A stretch of DNA of 64,000 nt from Methanoculleus bourgensis MS2. Lineage in GTDB: Archaea > Halobacteriota > Methanomicrobia > Methanomicrobiales > Methanoculleaceae. The stretch is taken from NCBI RefSeq assembly GCF_000304355.2, contig NC_018227.2, forward strand, positions 1,178,001 to 1,242,000, given 5' to 3'. A model generated the notes under the pieces. That model was given only the letters and a program-made list of their open reading frames with translations. It had not been told where the DNA came from and did no database searches. Below, in pieces: positions 36,246 to 45,589 of the stretch. The stretch's first letter is position 1; every line of letters begins with the position of its first letter. The translations under genes were made by a program, and so were the position numbers.

Positions 36246-36467
36246 TCAATCGAAGATGACGATATCATAGCGTTCTCCCGCCGTGAGCATGCGCCTGTAA
36301 ACCGAAGCACGGTCGGCGCCCTCGCTTAGGATGAGGCAGACATCGATGTCCGATCGCTCGTCTGCATAGCCTTTGATATGCGATCCGTAGATGAGGATAC
36401 CCCTGATGGACGGCAGCACCTCACGGAAGTGTTCGAGGAGTCCTGCACCAGCTACCTGGAGAGCCAC
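36246..36467 (-). CDS. MNT nucleotidyltransferase, cut short by an in-frame stop
   Basis: A 73-residue frame with the minimal nucleotidyltransferase motif GSHIKGYADERSDIDVCLI (about residues 29-47; Gly-Ser then Asp-x-Asp). The TGA after IVIFD is followed in the same frame by 57 more sensible codons (RYLRGEILEAHTVLYADDP, then DYWIYKQRSVWRDMKRR). An ancestral gene of about 130 residues therefore seems broken by one nonsense change. MNT proteins adenylylate and silence HEPN toxins. It overlaps the HEPN gene by 16 bases. Confidence 0.75.
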   Translation of the reverse strand: MALQVAGAGLLEHFREVLPSIRGILIYGSHIKGYADERSDIDVCLILSEGADRASVYRRMLTAGERYDIVIFD

Positions 36468-36874
36468 GTGAGCATCACCCGGGAAAATTCGCGTAAGGCT
36501 CCGGTAAGTCCTGGGATTGAGGTATACGCTATATAGTCGTTAATTCCGTCGTATTCGTGGACCAGCCTGTTCGAAAGACCGTTCGCCTCCTTCAGGGATC
36601 TGCCGAGACCTGCCGGGATAACCTCCCGTTCGACCAGGTAGTCAATGTTGCTGTAGTCGTCCTGTGCCGACGAATCCAGGCTGCGCCGCACCAGGGCGCA
36701 GATGTCGGCCGCTGCTTCAACTGCTTCCTGGAACTCCTTGTACATCGCCTTGCGCAGAATCCTTTCGGTGAGGACCTCTTCGGAGAAGTGCGCCTCGATG
36801 AACTCCACCCGGTCGATTAACACCTCGCATTTCTGCACCACCCTCTCGTGGATCGTCCCCACGCGAGTATCCAT
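36452..36874 (-). CDS. HEPN (DUF86/HepT-like) protein, toxin of MNT pair
   Basis: A 140-residue helical protein starting at the ATG at 36874 (upstream frame rejected as Arg/Pro-rich). The C-terminal LSNRLVHEYDGINDY matches the RNase motif R-x(4-6)-H of DUF86 toxins, but the usual Arg of the RN pair is Ser. It is encoded immediately before the MNT gene as in type VII toxin-antitoxin modules. With a damaged partner and changed motif it may be inactive. Confidence 0.8.
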   Translation of the reverse strand: MDTRVGTIHERVVQKCEVLIDRVEFIEAHFSEEVLTERILRKAMYKEFQEAVEAAADICALVRRSLDSSAQDDYSNIDYLVEREVIPAGLGRSLKEANGLSNRLVHEYDGINDYIAYTSIPGLTGALREFSRVMLTWLSR

Positions 36875-37133
36875 TGACGAAGTTTCACCGGAAGTCGTAT
36901 TTGAGTGTATGCTCCTTTGGGGGAATTGGAATCGCCGGTGTATTGCCGGAGCGGCAGGAGGAGGATACCTGCTTTGATGAGCAGGGCTGCCTTCCCGGCG
37001 ACGGACTTCTCCTGAACCGCTGGAAGAACTCCGCTCTGCAGTCCGCCTTTCTCTCAAGCTCCTCATTCACCTGGCAGCTCGGGTGCTACCCGGTGCAGTT
37101 ATCGGTAAGGCCAGCGATGCAGAAGAACGAGCA

Positions 37134-37448
37134 CTACTTCCCGCCCTTCTTAACCTCCCCGATCATCTCCTCGACCTCCTCGTAGCCGTGCTGATAGAAC
37201 TCCTCTTCGGTCGGCTCGATCTCGCGTAGGAGTCGCAGGAACTCTCCTGCATGCTCTTTCTCTTCGTTCGCGACATCATGCATCACCTTCCGGACCAGCG
37301 GGTCGTCGGTTGATTCGGCAATCTGCTCGTAGAACTGGATTGCCTCGTATTCAGCTGCGATCGAGAACCGGATCGTCCGGATAAGTTCGTTCCGGTCCAG
37401 CTTGCGTTCCATGCGGTTCCCGGCAAAGGGATTTGAGAAATCGGGCAT
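37134..37448 (-). CDS. ferritin-like diiron protein
   Basis: A 104-residue half-ferritin: two long helices with EYEAIQFYEQ (Glu33/Glu35) and EEKEHAGEF (Glu62/63 and His66, the ExxH ligand pair). Dimerisation would build a complete diiron site as in encapsulin-associated ferritins. An AGGAGG site precedes the ATG at 37448. No encapsulin gene is next to it. Likely iron storage or peroxide defence; the flavoprotein gene is nearby. Confidence 0.85.
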   Translation of the reverse strand: MPDFSNPFAGNRMERKLDRNELIRTIRFSIAAEYEAIQFYEQIAESTDDPLVRKVMHDVANEEKEHAGEFLRLLREIEPTEEEFYQHGYEEVEEMIGEVKKGGK

Positions 37449-37642
37449 ATCACATAACCTCCTGGGAGAGGTTGGCGGAGCCTCCCGCAGGCGCATATGC
37501 CTGAGCTTATATATAGGTTCGGGCCTGCCGTAGCCGGGGCCGTCCGGGAGGTGGCACCGCCGGGATGGATGGGGGCGGTTTTTACCCGGATACCTCGGAG
37601 GGGTCGGATGGTATACGGGAAATCTCGAAGACAGTCGCGGGT

Positions 37643-38311
37643 TCACCAGACCCATACCTGGTCGACCCAGTGCTCGTAATCGCCCGGCCATTCAGGCTTT
37701 GCGCCGGTGATGACCGCTTTGAACTTCTCCTGGAACCGCTGGTGGAACGCTTCGATATCCGGGTACCGCCGTTGTGTCAGGATCGCTTCGGCAAGCGTCT
37801 TCCCGAGCTCACGGGCATCCTCTTCCGCCCGGGTCAGGGCATTCTGGTCCCTCCCGATCGCGACCCCCACTCCGCCGACCGGCGTCGCGCCGAGCATCTG
37901 GAGGAAGTGGTTCAGGTACGTGACGACCGCCTGCTCGGCATGGTCGCCCGAGGTGGAGACCGAACACCCGTACTTCCCTGAGAGCGCCTGACACTGGATT
38001 CCATCGGCCATCCGGTCGATGAGCAGTTTCATCTGGCCGGTGATCAGGTCGATGTACACGGGTGACCCGAGCACAAGGCCATCGGCAGCCTTGATCTTCG
38101 TATACAGTTCCGGGAAATCGTCTTCCTCGACGCACCTCCCCTCCTGGAAACAGGCGCTGCACGCGTTGCGAAACCTGATATCGAGGTCTATGAGGTTCAC
38201 GACATCGACCTCTGCGCCTTTCTCCTTCGCATCCTCGAGGACCGCTGCGATGAGCTGCAGGGTGGCGCTTCTCTCACCCCGGGGGCTCCCGTTAATACCA
38301 AGTACCTTCAT
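37643..38311 (-). CDS. iron-sulfur flavoprotein (NADPH-dependent FMN reductase fold)
   Basis: A 222-residue flavodoxin-like protein. FMN is bound by GINGSPRGERSAT (5-17) and GSPVYIDLITGQMK (about 81-94). The compact Cys51-x2-Cys54-x5-Cys60 motif is characteristic of archaeal Isf proteins, which carry electrons from ferredoxin to O2 or H2O2. The N-terminus fits the family exactly. Confidence 0.9.
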   Translation of the reverse strand: MKVLGINGSPRGERSATLQLIAAVLEDAKEKGAEVDVVNLIDLDIRFRNACSACFQEGRCVEEDDFPELYTKIKAADGLVLGSPVYIDLITGQMKLLIDRMADGIQCQALSGKYGCSVSTSGDHAEQAVVTYLNHFLQMLGATPVGGVGVAIGRDQNALTRAEEDARELGKTLAEAILTQRRYPDIEAFHQRFQEKFKAVITGAKPEWPGDYEHWVDQVWVW

Positions 38312-38940
38312 GGTAACAACTCCAGACAGCGGCGCCTATCGATCGCACCTGGTTATGAAGCTTTCCGGCCTGGACGCCTCTCCGGGTCAGAGGAGCAATC
38401 TCGCCTGTTGAGAAGGTTTTCCCGGGAGCATAACCGTGGCCCTCCGGTCGGGCGCTTCTACGAGGGCCTAGTGCAACGATTCCCAATTACCGGCACGCTC
38501 AACGGAGGGGAGTATCGATCTCGTTTCACACTTTCCGGGGGTTTGCATCCCGGGAATGGCTTTTCCCGGGTATCCCCATGTACTGCGCCCCTCCGGGGGC
38601 GGGGGCTTTGAGGGGGAACGTATGGGTACCCGCCTGCGGGGAGGGGGAAACCCCCTCTCCGGTCCCCTCCCCCAATGGCGATATCCCCACGGTCCTCTCC
38701 AAGGGGAGAACCCGGAGGAGAACCCGCTCCGGGGCAGTTCTCCCCTGCCTATCCTTCCGGGAAATCGTCGTCAGCACTATTCCTGGCGCGGCTTCCCGCT
38801 GGATAGCGCCATGACTGCCCTCGCCCCCGGAAGGGGGCGGGGGAGGAGCGCGCAGCGCGGGCGGGGTGGGGGAGCGGAGGGGAGCGCTCCGTGGGGGATG
38901 GGATGAAGGCCAGACGTGGTCTGCTATTTTGGAATCGATG
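38312..38940. other. GC-rich repeat region without genes
   Basis: Contains blocks such as GGGGAGGGGGAAACCCCCTC and GGGGGCGGGGG that recur at about 29.9, 30.2, 44.35 and 46.45 kb, plus mirror-like pairs (GGGAATGG, then CCCGGGTATCCCC). No plausible protein. Probably worn mobile-element remains related to the long MITE-like copies. Confidence 0.5.
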
Positions 38941-38945
38941 CACTA

Positions 38946-39131
38946 CTGCATCGTGTCATCTTATTTTAGAAACTTTTGTCGCATGCCGGGATGGACACTA
39001 TGGCCTCACGCGGAAGCACGCGGGAGAGCGCGAAGGGGAGACTATATCGTCCAGCAACCAAACTTCGCGCCTTCGTGCGAGAGACCGGCGATCACTCCAA
39101 AGCCCCCTCAAGGTAAGGTGAAATGCTCCAC
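38946..39131 (+). repeat. MITE-like repeat copy 4
   Basis: The left end is worn (CTGCATCGTGTCATCTTATTTT). The right end GGTAAGGTGAAATGCTCCAC followed by TAG is well kept. The interior has CACGCGGAAGCACGCGG and the ATATCGTCCAGCAACCAAAC block shared with the copies at 46625 and 53629. Its last base plus the TA target forms the stop codon of the FKBP gene. Confidence 0.75.
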
Positions 39132-39568
39132 TAGCCGGCCCGGGGAAGTATTGCCGCGACCGTGATCGTATAGGTGATCGTCTCCCCTGCAAGCGGGTGG
39201 TTTGCATCGATGGTAACGCTCTTCTCGGTCACGTCGACGACGGTCACCATACAGGGTTTTCCCATCACCTCGACCCTGATGAACTCCCCGGGAACGGGTT
39301 CGTGGTCGAGGGTCAGCTTCTTGCGTTTTATTGTGACAACGAGTTTCCTGCGGAATTTTCCATAGGCCTCCTCCGGGGGCAGCACTACGGTCACCGTCTC
39401 GCCCGGCTCTTTTCCGATGAGCGCCTCCTCAAACAGGGGGTTGATCTGGTTCTTGCCGAGGGTCACCTGCACCGGATCTCCCGAGCGGGTATCCTCGAAT
39501 ATCTCGCCATCGGGACGGGTGCTGATGAAGTGCAGGAGCAGGGTGTCGCCGTCTGTCACGGGTGCCAT
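39131..39568 (-). CDS. FKBP-type peptidyl-prolyl isomerase (SlyD-like)
   Basis: A 145-residue protein-folding enzyme. The FKBP part is residues 1-65 plus the C-terminal strand; the insert-in-flap chaperone domain spans about 70-120 (PVPGEFIRVEVMGKPCMVTVVD). The TAG stop is formed by the boundary base of the adjacent repeat and its TA target, so the original C-terminus may have been a little different. Confidence 0.92.
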   Translation of the reverse strand: MAPVTDGDTLLLHFISTRPDGEIFEDTRSGDPVQVTLGKNQINPLFEEALIGKEPGETVTVVLPPEEAYGKFRRKLVVTIKRKKLTLDHEPVPGEFIRVEVMGKPCMVTVVDVTEKSVTIDANHPLAGETITYTITVAAILPRAG

Positions 39569-39640
39569 GATTATCTAATCGGTATCGGGTAATTTTATCG
39601 CAGAATTCAATAGAACTTATCTTGAGCAATGAGAACAGGA

Positions 39641-39713
<73 letters not shown>

Positions 39714-39742
39714 TTGACGCACCAATTATGTTGGAGTTTTTC

Positions 39743-39752
39743 CCTATAAAAG
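39743..39752 (-). promoter_or_regulatory. TATA box of tRNA-Thr
   Basis: TTTTATAGGG on the minus strand, centred about 34 bases before the mature 5' end, predicting a leader of a few bases. Confidence 0.5.
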
Positions 39753-39793
39753 GTTACGGCTGAAACCGGTGGAGGAGCGGGGCAAGACCGCTC

Positions 39794-40525
39794 CTATTCC
39801 CCTGCGCGTGCAGCATCGATCGACTCAAGCGCGCCGATGCTGGCGGTCACGCCCTCGAGGGTATCCACCTCGACGATGGGAATGACGTTGTTCCTGCGCA
39901 CAGCATCCATCACAGCCACGAAATCGATCGACCCGGTCCCGACCGGGTCGTGTGAATCCTCGGTACCGTCGTTGTCGTGCAGGTGGAAGTGCGCCGCCGG
40001 GTGGGAGAGGAACGCATCCAGGCACCCGTTCAGGTGAGCGTGGCCGACGTCGAGCGCAAGCCCGATCCCGTCGATGAGCGGCAGGTCCTCGGAGGAGCGC
40101 AGGAAGAAGTACTCCCAGTTTCCCATGTTCTCGACGAAGAAGGTGACCGAGAGGTCGTCGGCCGCTGCCGTCAGTTCGCCAAGCGACTGCCGGAACTTCT
40201 CCACCGCCCGCTCCCGCTCCTGGCGCCACGCATAGTAACCCGGGTGGATGACCACGTCAGCCCCGATCTCAGCGGCGATGGAGAACGTCTGCGTCAGGAC
40301 CTCGACGCTCGCCTGCCTGATAGGCTCAAGGATGCTTGCGATGTTGACTCCCCGGGACGGCGCATGAATGAAGTAGAGATACGAGTAGCTCTCAAGCGGT
40401 TCTGTGTTCTCCAGGTAGTGCAGCCCTTCATCCATCACCTCCACGCAATCGGTTACGGAAGCGAGTCTCTCGAGCGCTGCAGGGAGCGGCTCGTGATGGA
40501 GGCAGTAGGTGGAGACGCCAAACAT
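39794..40525 (-). CDS. sugar-phosphate isomerase/epimerase-like TIM barrel
   Basis: A 243-residue AP-endonuclease-2-superfamily barrel. Metal-site stretches are DVVIHPGYY (about 91-99), FFVENMGN (about 131-138), LALDVGHAHLNG (about 160-171) and HFHLHDNDG (about 182-190). Members isomerise sugars or cleave abasic DNA; the lack of the longer Nfo loops favours the isomerase group. The ATG at 40525 is chosen over a Pro/Arg-rich upstream extension. Confidence 0.82.
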   Translation of the reverse strand: MFGVSTYCLHHEPLPAALERLASVTDCVEVMDEGLHYLENTEPLESYSYLYFIHAPSRGVNIASILEPIRQASVEVLTQTFSIAAEIGADVVIHPGYYAWRQERERAVEKFRQSLGELTAAADDLSVTFFVENMGNWEYFFLRSSEDLPLIDGIGLALDVGHAHLNGCLDAFLSHPAAHFHLHDNDGTEDSHDPVGTGSIDFVAVMDAVRRNNVIPIVEVDTLEGVTASIGALESIDAARAGE

Positions 40526-40689
40526 AATACAGGATATTCCGGCCGGTACATTAAATATCTTCGGGATATACGGCCGCCGTCCCTGTGGTCCGGTCCCCCT
40601 GGGCTGCCGGAACCAGCCGCGGGTGCCTCCGGGCGGTGCGGGGGCCAAATCCACATGGTTTATAGTAACCTCCTCCCAAACGAATAGAT

Positions 40690-41868
40690 ATGGCTGGCGG
40701 CTTCATCCCGGAGATCGTCGTCTCAAACCGGCTTGACAAAGCAAAGATCGAGATCTTCTCCTTCATCGAGACCAATGCCGAAGCCATCGATGAAAATTTC
40801 CCCTCGTTCTTCGGGAAGATTGCCACAATTCTTGAACGTGCAAACGTCCCCATCCCCGATCAGGTGCACGATGAGTTCATCGATGCGGTTGTATACCAGG
40901 TCTTTAACGTCAGCAAACGGGCCGGGGATCCCCGGTTCGTCAGTCGCGTCTGCGACATTGCCTGCGGGCTGAAACGGAAGAAAGAACGGAAAGCCGGCGC
41001 CCACCTTGCCGCTGCTGTCAAACTAATGAAGATCGGGATGCCGATCGCGGCGGCAGCCTACCTCCGGCCGTACTGGAAGCACGACGCTGCCGTGGGGTGC
41101 TGGTATGCCTACTGCCACTATATCCTCTATAAGGAGGGGTCGGCTGAACCTGGTTATTCGGCCGCGGAACGGTGGAACTACCTGAAGTCCGCACGCCAGT
41201 ACATGGACGAACTCGGGCAGTTGAGGCCCGGCCTGCAGCGACTGGTCAGGGGGGAGCTTGAGCAGGACTCATGGCTTGCCGAACCGTTCTGGGTGATGAT
41301 ATTCCTTGCAACCGAATGGCTCCCTGATAACCGCTGGTTCCTGCAGATTGGACTAGCGAGAGCAAAACAGGATAGAAACGATGTGGCGCTGGTGAAGATG
41401 CTCCAGATCGCCCTTGTCCGGTTTCCCGACGATATATCCTTCTACCAGGAGGCATACCACCTCAAGTTCGAGCAGGGTGACCTCGGCGATGCCCTGAGTT
41501 TCATCCGCGATATGCTCGAGAAGTTTCCCGACGATCTCGAGCCCGTCTACTACGGCCTCCGGACCGCACTCTACCTCCCGCGCGACGCCGAGTACAACGA
41601 GTTTCGGGCGCTTGCCGAAGAGAGAAAGATGCCGGGGCATGTCCTGCATCTTATCGACTACGTCTACGCTGTTCTCCGGGGAAGGCAGGGGCAGGCGGCA
41701 CTCTGCCTTGACGAGTTCCAGAGGAAGTACCCCTCAATGAACTACTACTCCGACCTGCTCCGGTTCATCACCATCGATGCCCCTGCCTGCCCTGATGGCA
41801 CCAACCGGGCGGTCTTCACCTCGGTTGACCACTTCTGCAAGAGGATGCTCAGGATCGGGGAGGCGTGA
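40690..41868 (+). CDS. TPR-like conserved hypothetical protein
   Basis: A 392-residue soluble helical protein. Helix pairs with repeat-like spacing occur at about residues 215-330 (RNDVALVKMLQIALVRFP, DDISFYQEAYHLKFEQGD, GDALSFIRDMLEKFPDDLEP), so a tetratricopeptide-like scaffold is likely. No catalytic motif is seen. The ATG lies behind a TATA box (TTTATAGTAACC). It is followed by the radical SAM gene on the same strand. Confidence 0.7.
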   Translation: MAGGFIPEIVVSNRLDKAKIEIFSFIETNAEAIDENFPSFFGKIATILERANVPIPDQVHDEFIDAVVYQVFNVSKRAGDPRFVSRVCDIACGLKRKKERKAGAHLAAAVKLMKIGMPIAAAAYLRPYWKHDAAVGCWYAYCHYILYKEGSAEPGYSAAERWNYLKSARQYMDELGQLRPGLQRLVRGELEQDSWLAEPFWVMIFLATEWLPDNRWFLQIGLARAKQDRNDVALVKMLQIALVRFPDDISFYQEAYHLKFEQGDLGDALSFIRDMLEKFPDDLEPVYYGLRTALYLPRDAEYNEFRALAEERKMPGHVLHLIDYVYAVLRGRQGQAALCLDEFQRKYPSMNYYSDLLRFITIDAPACPDGTNRAVFTSVDHFCKRMLRIGEA

Positions 41869-41921
41869 GGGGGTCTTGCCTCCGGCTAAATGCTGAAGAC
41901 CTCTCACGCCCAGATAACACT

Positions 41922-42854
41922 ATGGCATACCGCTACCTCTTCGGCCCGGTCTGCTCCCGGCGCCTGGGTACGTCGCTCGGGGTCGACCTGGTGCCGCTGA
42001 AGACCTGCACCTTCAACTGTGTCTACTGCGAGTGTGGGCAGACGACCAGCCTCACCAGGGAGCGGCGCGAGTACGTCCCGACGGATCGGGTCCTCGCGGA
42101 GGTTGACGAGTACCTCGCGAAGGCGCCGAATCTCGACTACGTCACGTTTGCCGGCTCAGGGGAGCCGACGCTCCACTCAGGGATCGGTGAGATCATCTCC
42201 TTCATCAAGGATCGGTATCCACGCTACCGCGTCGCGGTGCTGACCAACAGCGCGCTCCTCACGGACCCGGACGTCAGGGCCGCTCTCATGCAGGCGGACC
42301 TCATCGTTCCGTCGCTTGACGCGGTATCCGAAGAGGTCTTCCAGGAGATCAACCGCCCCTGCCCCGGCCTCACCGCCGGGCAGGTACTTGCGGGGCTCGA
42401 AACTTTTGCCCGGGAGTTCACGGGCGAGATCTGGCTTGAGGTCTTCATCGTCCCGGGCCTGAACGACATGGAGGAGGAGATCCTCCGCCTGAGGGACGCT
42501 ATCGCCGCCATCGACCCTGACTGCGTCCAGGTAAACACCCTCGACCGGCCCGGCACCGAGGTCTGGGTCAGGCCGGCACCGCCCCTTGCCCTCGAGCGGA
42601 TCGCGTCAATGCTCGGCGGGAACGCGGAGGTGATCGGGGCGGTGTGCATGGGCCGGGCGCTGCCGCCGAAGGCCGGGGAGGTCATCGACCTCCTCCTTGC
42701 GACCATCAGGCGGAGACCATGCACGATCGGCGACCTCGCCGGCATCCTGGGTCTCCGTCCGGCCGAGGTCTCAAAGTGCCTGAGGGTTCTTGAGGCGGAG
42801 GGCCGGGTCGAGCCAGTACGGGAGAAAAGGGGCGTGTTTTATCGGGCGATCTGA
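41922..42854 (+). CDS. radical SAM protein with C-terminal winged helix
   Basis: A 310-residue enzyme. The cluster motif CTFNCVYC (Cys29, Cys33, Cys36) follows GVDLVPLKT; the GSGEPTLHS segment (about 86-94) is the SAM-binding GGE-like loop. The last 65 residues (TIGDLAGILGLRPAEVSKCLRVLEAEGRV) form a DNA-binding-like winged helix. It belongs to the COG0731-type group; the reaction is unknown. The ATG at 41922 is chosen; an upstream frame overlaps the previous gene. Confidence 0.88.
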   Translation: MAYRYLFGPVCSRRLGTSLGVDLVPLKTCTFNCVYCECGQTTSLTRERREYVPTDRVLAEVDEYLAKAPNLDYVTFAGSGEPTLHSGIGEIISFIKDRYPRYRVAVLTNSALLTDPDVRAALMQADLIVPSLDAVSEEVFQEINRPCPGLTAGQVLAGLETFAREFTGEIWLEVFIVPGLNDMEEEILRLRDAIAAIDPDCVQVNTLDRPGTEVWVRPAPPLALERIASMLGGNAEVIGAVCMGRALPPKAGEVIDLLLATIRRRPCTIGDLAGILGLRPAEVSKCLRVLEAEGRVEPVREKRGVFYRAI

Positions 42855-42992
42855 TCATTCCCATATGCGGCGGCCTCGTCTTTCGCGTGCCTCCCGCTGA
42901 TTGGAGGGAAGGTGCCGGTGCGCATAACCCCGGCAGTTCTGTCCATACCGGCACTAATATGCCCTATCGGCGAGAGATATTTATGAGAATCT

Positions 42993-44024
42993 ATGGCGGT
43001 TGGTAAGGAAATCCTCGATACACTCCATTCTCTTGTAGACCAAGAGATCACGCTCATGCACATCTGCGGCACCCACGAGGCAGCGATAGCGCGTGCCGGG
43101 CTCCGGAGCGTTCTGCCTTCAAACCTCAAGATCGTGATGGGGCCGGGTTGTCCGGTCTGTATCACGCCGCAGGGTGAGATCGATGCCGCGCTGGACCTGG
43201 TGGAGAAGGGCTGCATCGTCGCTACCTACGGCGACCTTCTGCGGGTCCCGGGGTCGAAGGGGTCGCTTGAGTCGAGCGGCGGCGATGTCCGGGTGGTGCA
43301 GGGTGTCCACAAGGCCGTGGAGATCGCGCGAAATGAGCCTGGCCGTGATGTCGTCTTCATATCGGTCGGGTTTGAGACCACCGCACCGACCGTCGCCGCC
43401 GCGATCCTCGCAAACCCGCCGGAGAACTTCTCCATCCTCTCGTGTCACCGGCTCGTCCCGCCCGCGATGGCCTGGCTCCTCGAGCAGGGGGAGGCATCGC
43501 TCCAGGGGTTCATCCTCCCGGGGCATGTCTGCACGGTGATGGGTTACGAGGAGTACGAGCGGTTCCCTGTCCCGCAGGTCGTCGCAGGGTTTGAGCCAGA
43601 GGATATCCTCCTTGGCCTTGTTATGGCGGTGCAGCAGATCCGCGAGGGCGTGCACCGGGTGGACAACGCTTACCCGCGCGCGGTCTCGCGAGAGGGGAAC
43701 GTCAAGGCGAAGCGCCTCATGTATGAGGTCTTTGAGCCGTTCGATGTCGAGTGGCGCGGGTTCCCGGTGATCCCGAAGTCAGGTCTCCGCCTGAAGCCGG
43801 AGTTTGCGGGCTACGATGCGCAGGAGAAGTACGGTATCGAGATCCGGCACGTGGATAAACACTCCGCCTGCATCTGCGATAAGGTGCTGCGCGGTGTCGC
43901 CCGGCCGTCAGACTGCAGGCTCTTCGGGAAGGTCTGCACCCCGCGCACCCCTGTCGGTCCCTGCATGGTCAGTCACGAGGGGGCGTGCAAGATATGGCAC
44001 CTCTACGAGTCGAAGAGAGCCTGA
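42993..44024 (+). CDS. hypD: hydrogenase maturation factor HypD
   Basis: A 343-residue [4Fe-4S] protein that with HypC carries the Fe(CN)2CO unit for [NiFe] hydrogenases. Conserved cysteines: Cys25 (HICGTHE), Cys53 and Cys56 (GPGCPVC), and the C-terminal cluster cysteines in HSACICDKVLRG, DCRLFGKVCTP and GPCMVSHEGAC. Stand-alone here; the TATA-like GATATTTATG is just upstream. Confidence 0.96.
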   Translation: MAVGKEILDTLHSLVDQEITLMHICGTHEAAIARAGLRSVLPSNLKIVMGPGCPVCITPQGEIDAALDLVEKGCIVATYGDLLRVPGSKGSLESSGGDVRVVQGVHKAVEIARNEPGRDVVFISVGFETTAPTVAAAILANPPENFSILSCHRLVPPAMAWLLEQGEASLQGFILPGHVCTVMGYEEYERFPVPQVVAGFEPEDILLGLVMAVQQIREGVHRVDNAYPRAVSREGNVKAKRLMYEVFEPFDVEWRGFPVIPKSGLRLKPEFAGYDAQEKYGIEIRHVDKHSACICDKVLRGVARPSDCRLFGKVCTPRTPVGPCMVSHEGACKIWHLYESKRA

Positions 44025-44045
44025 AACCCTCTCTCTCCGCTGGCC

Positions 44046-44055
44046 TTTTATATCA
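44046..44055 (+). promoter_or_regulatory. TATA box of tRNA-Arg (CCG)
   Basis: TTTTATATCA about 27 bases before the mature tRNA 5' end, so transcription should start at or just before the tRNA. Confidence 0.55.
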
Positions 44056-44077
44056 TACCAGACAACATAATATGGCA

Positions 44078-44149
44078 GTCCCGGTAGGGTAGTGGATATC
44101 CTGAAAGCCTCCGGAGCTTTCGACCCGAGTTCGAATCTCGGCCGGGGCG
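44078..44149 (+). tRNA. tRNA-Arg (anticodon CCG)
   Basis: A 72-base cloverleaf nearly identical to the tRNA-Arg(GCG) at 25971: the same acceptor and D stems; anticodon stem AAAGC/GCTTT with loop CTCCGGA giving CCG; T arm CCGAG-TTCGAAT-CTCGG. No intron. Confidence 0.94.
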
Positions 44150-44737
44150 TTGTCTGTTTTTCGATATGGGTTCTATTTTCACGTGATTTGCTGGTACTGC
44201 GCTAAATGTTACTTATTCAGCCGCGAATATTATAACCGGTCTGTCTCCAGATTGGCGTTTTTGTATGGGTCCTGTCCGACACTGCGCCGCAGGTGGTGTG
44301 ACAGCGCAACGCGGGCAGGTATGAATCTGGTCATCCCCTACCGGGATCCCCGGGTTCGCCACACACTGCCCCCGCTCCCGGGCGCGATTCCTGCTATGGT
44401 CCACTGCCCCGGGGAAAGGCTGTTTTCATGCATGCAGTCGACTTTCCGCAGTAAGAGTTCTGGCCCGGCATTTTTCTCACATCCCCTCGCTACATCAGAG
44501 TACCAAGGCAAGCTGACACGGTCTCACGCGGAAGTTCGCGAAGAGCGCGAAGGGTGACAGGGGAGGAAAGACAGTCCTTCGCGCTCTTCGCGCCTTCGCA
44601 TGCGGCTGGCGATCACGCCCACGCACCCGCAACATATGGTGAATCGGGCCGCGGCCGCGCCCCGCTTGGAGAAGGAGCCCGACGGCAATTCCTCCCCGGT
44701 TCTCCTGCCAAAAAGAGACTGGAAGGGTAACCTCACT
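44150..44737 (+). repeat. repeat-filled gap with MITE-like copy 5
   Basis: From about 44516 to 44650 the TCACGCGGAAG, TCTTCGCGCC and GGCGATCACGCC blocks and the right end AACATATGGTGAATCGGGCC match the family; the left end is lost. The part around 44340-44440 matches the GC-rich interior of the long copies (CGCGATTCCTGCTATGGTCC). No gene is supported in this gap. Confidence 0.55.
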
Positions 44738-45370
44738 TCAGGAGTATCGCCGGTAGAGGTAGACCATCCGCTGGATCGCAGAGAGGTTCGTGCAGACCGC
44801 GATGAGAAGCACGGCAACCCATATGTACCCGGTCACGCCGCCAAGCACCAGCACGAGAATTGTCTCCGGCCTGCCGAAGAAACCGACGCCCTCAAGGGGA
44901 TCCTCTATCTTCCCGGCGATCCTCTCGGTGTAGCCGATCTCCGCATAGGTGACCGGTTTGATGAAGGTATTGATCAGGGATCCAACGAGCGCAACCCCCA
45001 CAACACCGAAATCAGCGATCGGTGGGACGTCTATGAGGTGGCTGACGATAGGGATGCCGGAGAACCCCACGCCGAGGATGACCGCCGCATCGACATACTT
45101 ATCGGCGACCCAGTCGAAGACGGCCCCGAACCTGCTCTCGGTATGGTTCTTCCTGGCGACGTTACCGTCCACCAGGTCGAGGATCGCAGAGACGACCAGC
45201 AGCAGGCCGCCCGCGAGAAAGCATCGCTCTGCGAAGGCGAGTGCGCACGAAAAGCCGAAGAGCACGGAGAGCACCGAGACCTGGTTCGGTGTAATGCCCA
45301 GGCGTATGAAAAATGACGCGATTGGTTCCGTGTATTTGATGAATTTCGGCCGCAGAGTGGTTATATTCAT
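44738..45370 (-). CDS. CDP-alcohol phosphatidyltransferase (archaetidylinositol-phosphate-synthase-like)
   Basis: A 210-residue enzyme with six membrane helices. The full signature D65-x2-D68-G69-x2-A72-R73-x8-G82-x3-D86-x3-D90 is present. It joins a polar head group to CDP-archaeol; sequence style favours inositol phosphate. The phosphate-binding Arg/Lys residues lie in the later loops. Confidence 0.88.
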   Translation of the reverse strand: MNITTLRPKFIKYTEPIASFFIRLGITPNQVSVLSVLFGFSCALAFAERCFLAGGLLLVVSAILDLVDGNVARKNHTESRFGAVFDWVADKYVDAAVILGVGFSGIPIVSHLIDVPPIADFGVVGVALVGSLINTFIKPVTYAEIGYTERIAGKIEDPLEGVGFFGRPETILVLVLGGVTGYIWVAVLLIAVCTNLSAIQRMVYLYRRYS

Positions 45371-45589
45371 CGCATAATTTATCAGCCCACAAAGAGTTTA
45401 ACCTTTGCTCTGTCTGGATTTGAGCAGACACAAAATGGGTTCCGGTTTCCGTGGTACCGGGGCTGTCATCCGGCCTGCATACCGGTGCCCTGCTGATGTC
45501 ATAGTGCTCTGTTCTTGACGTTGTATATCCTCCAGAATCACCAGATTCATAAACGCTCCCGCCAGATAGATCAGTAAGAAGGAAATCCA

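Noticed and set aside
36874-37185. 103-codon plus-strand frame between HEPN and ferritin genes
   Set aside because: Runs antisense into the ferritin-like gene, no start signals, Ser-rich tail.
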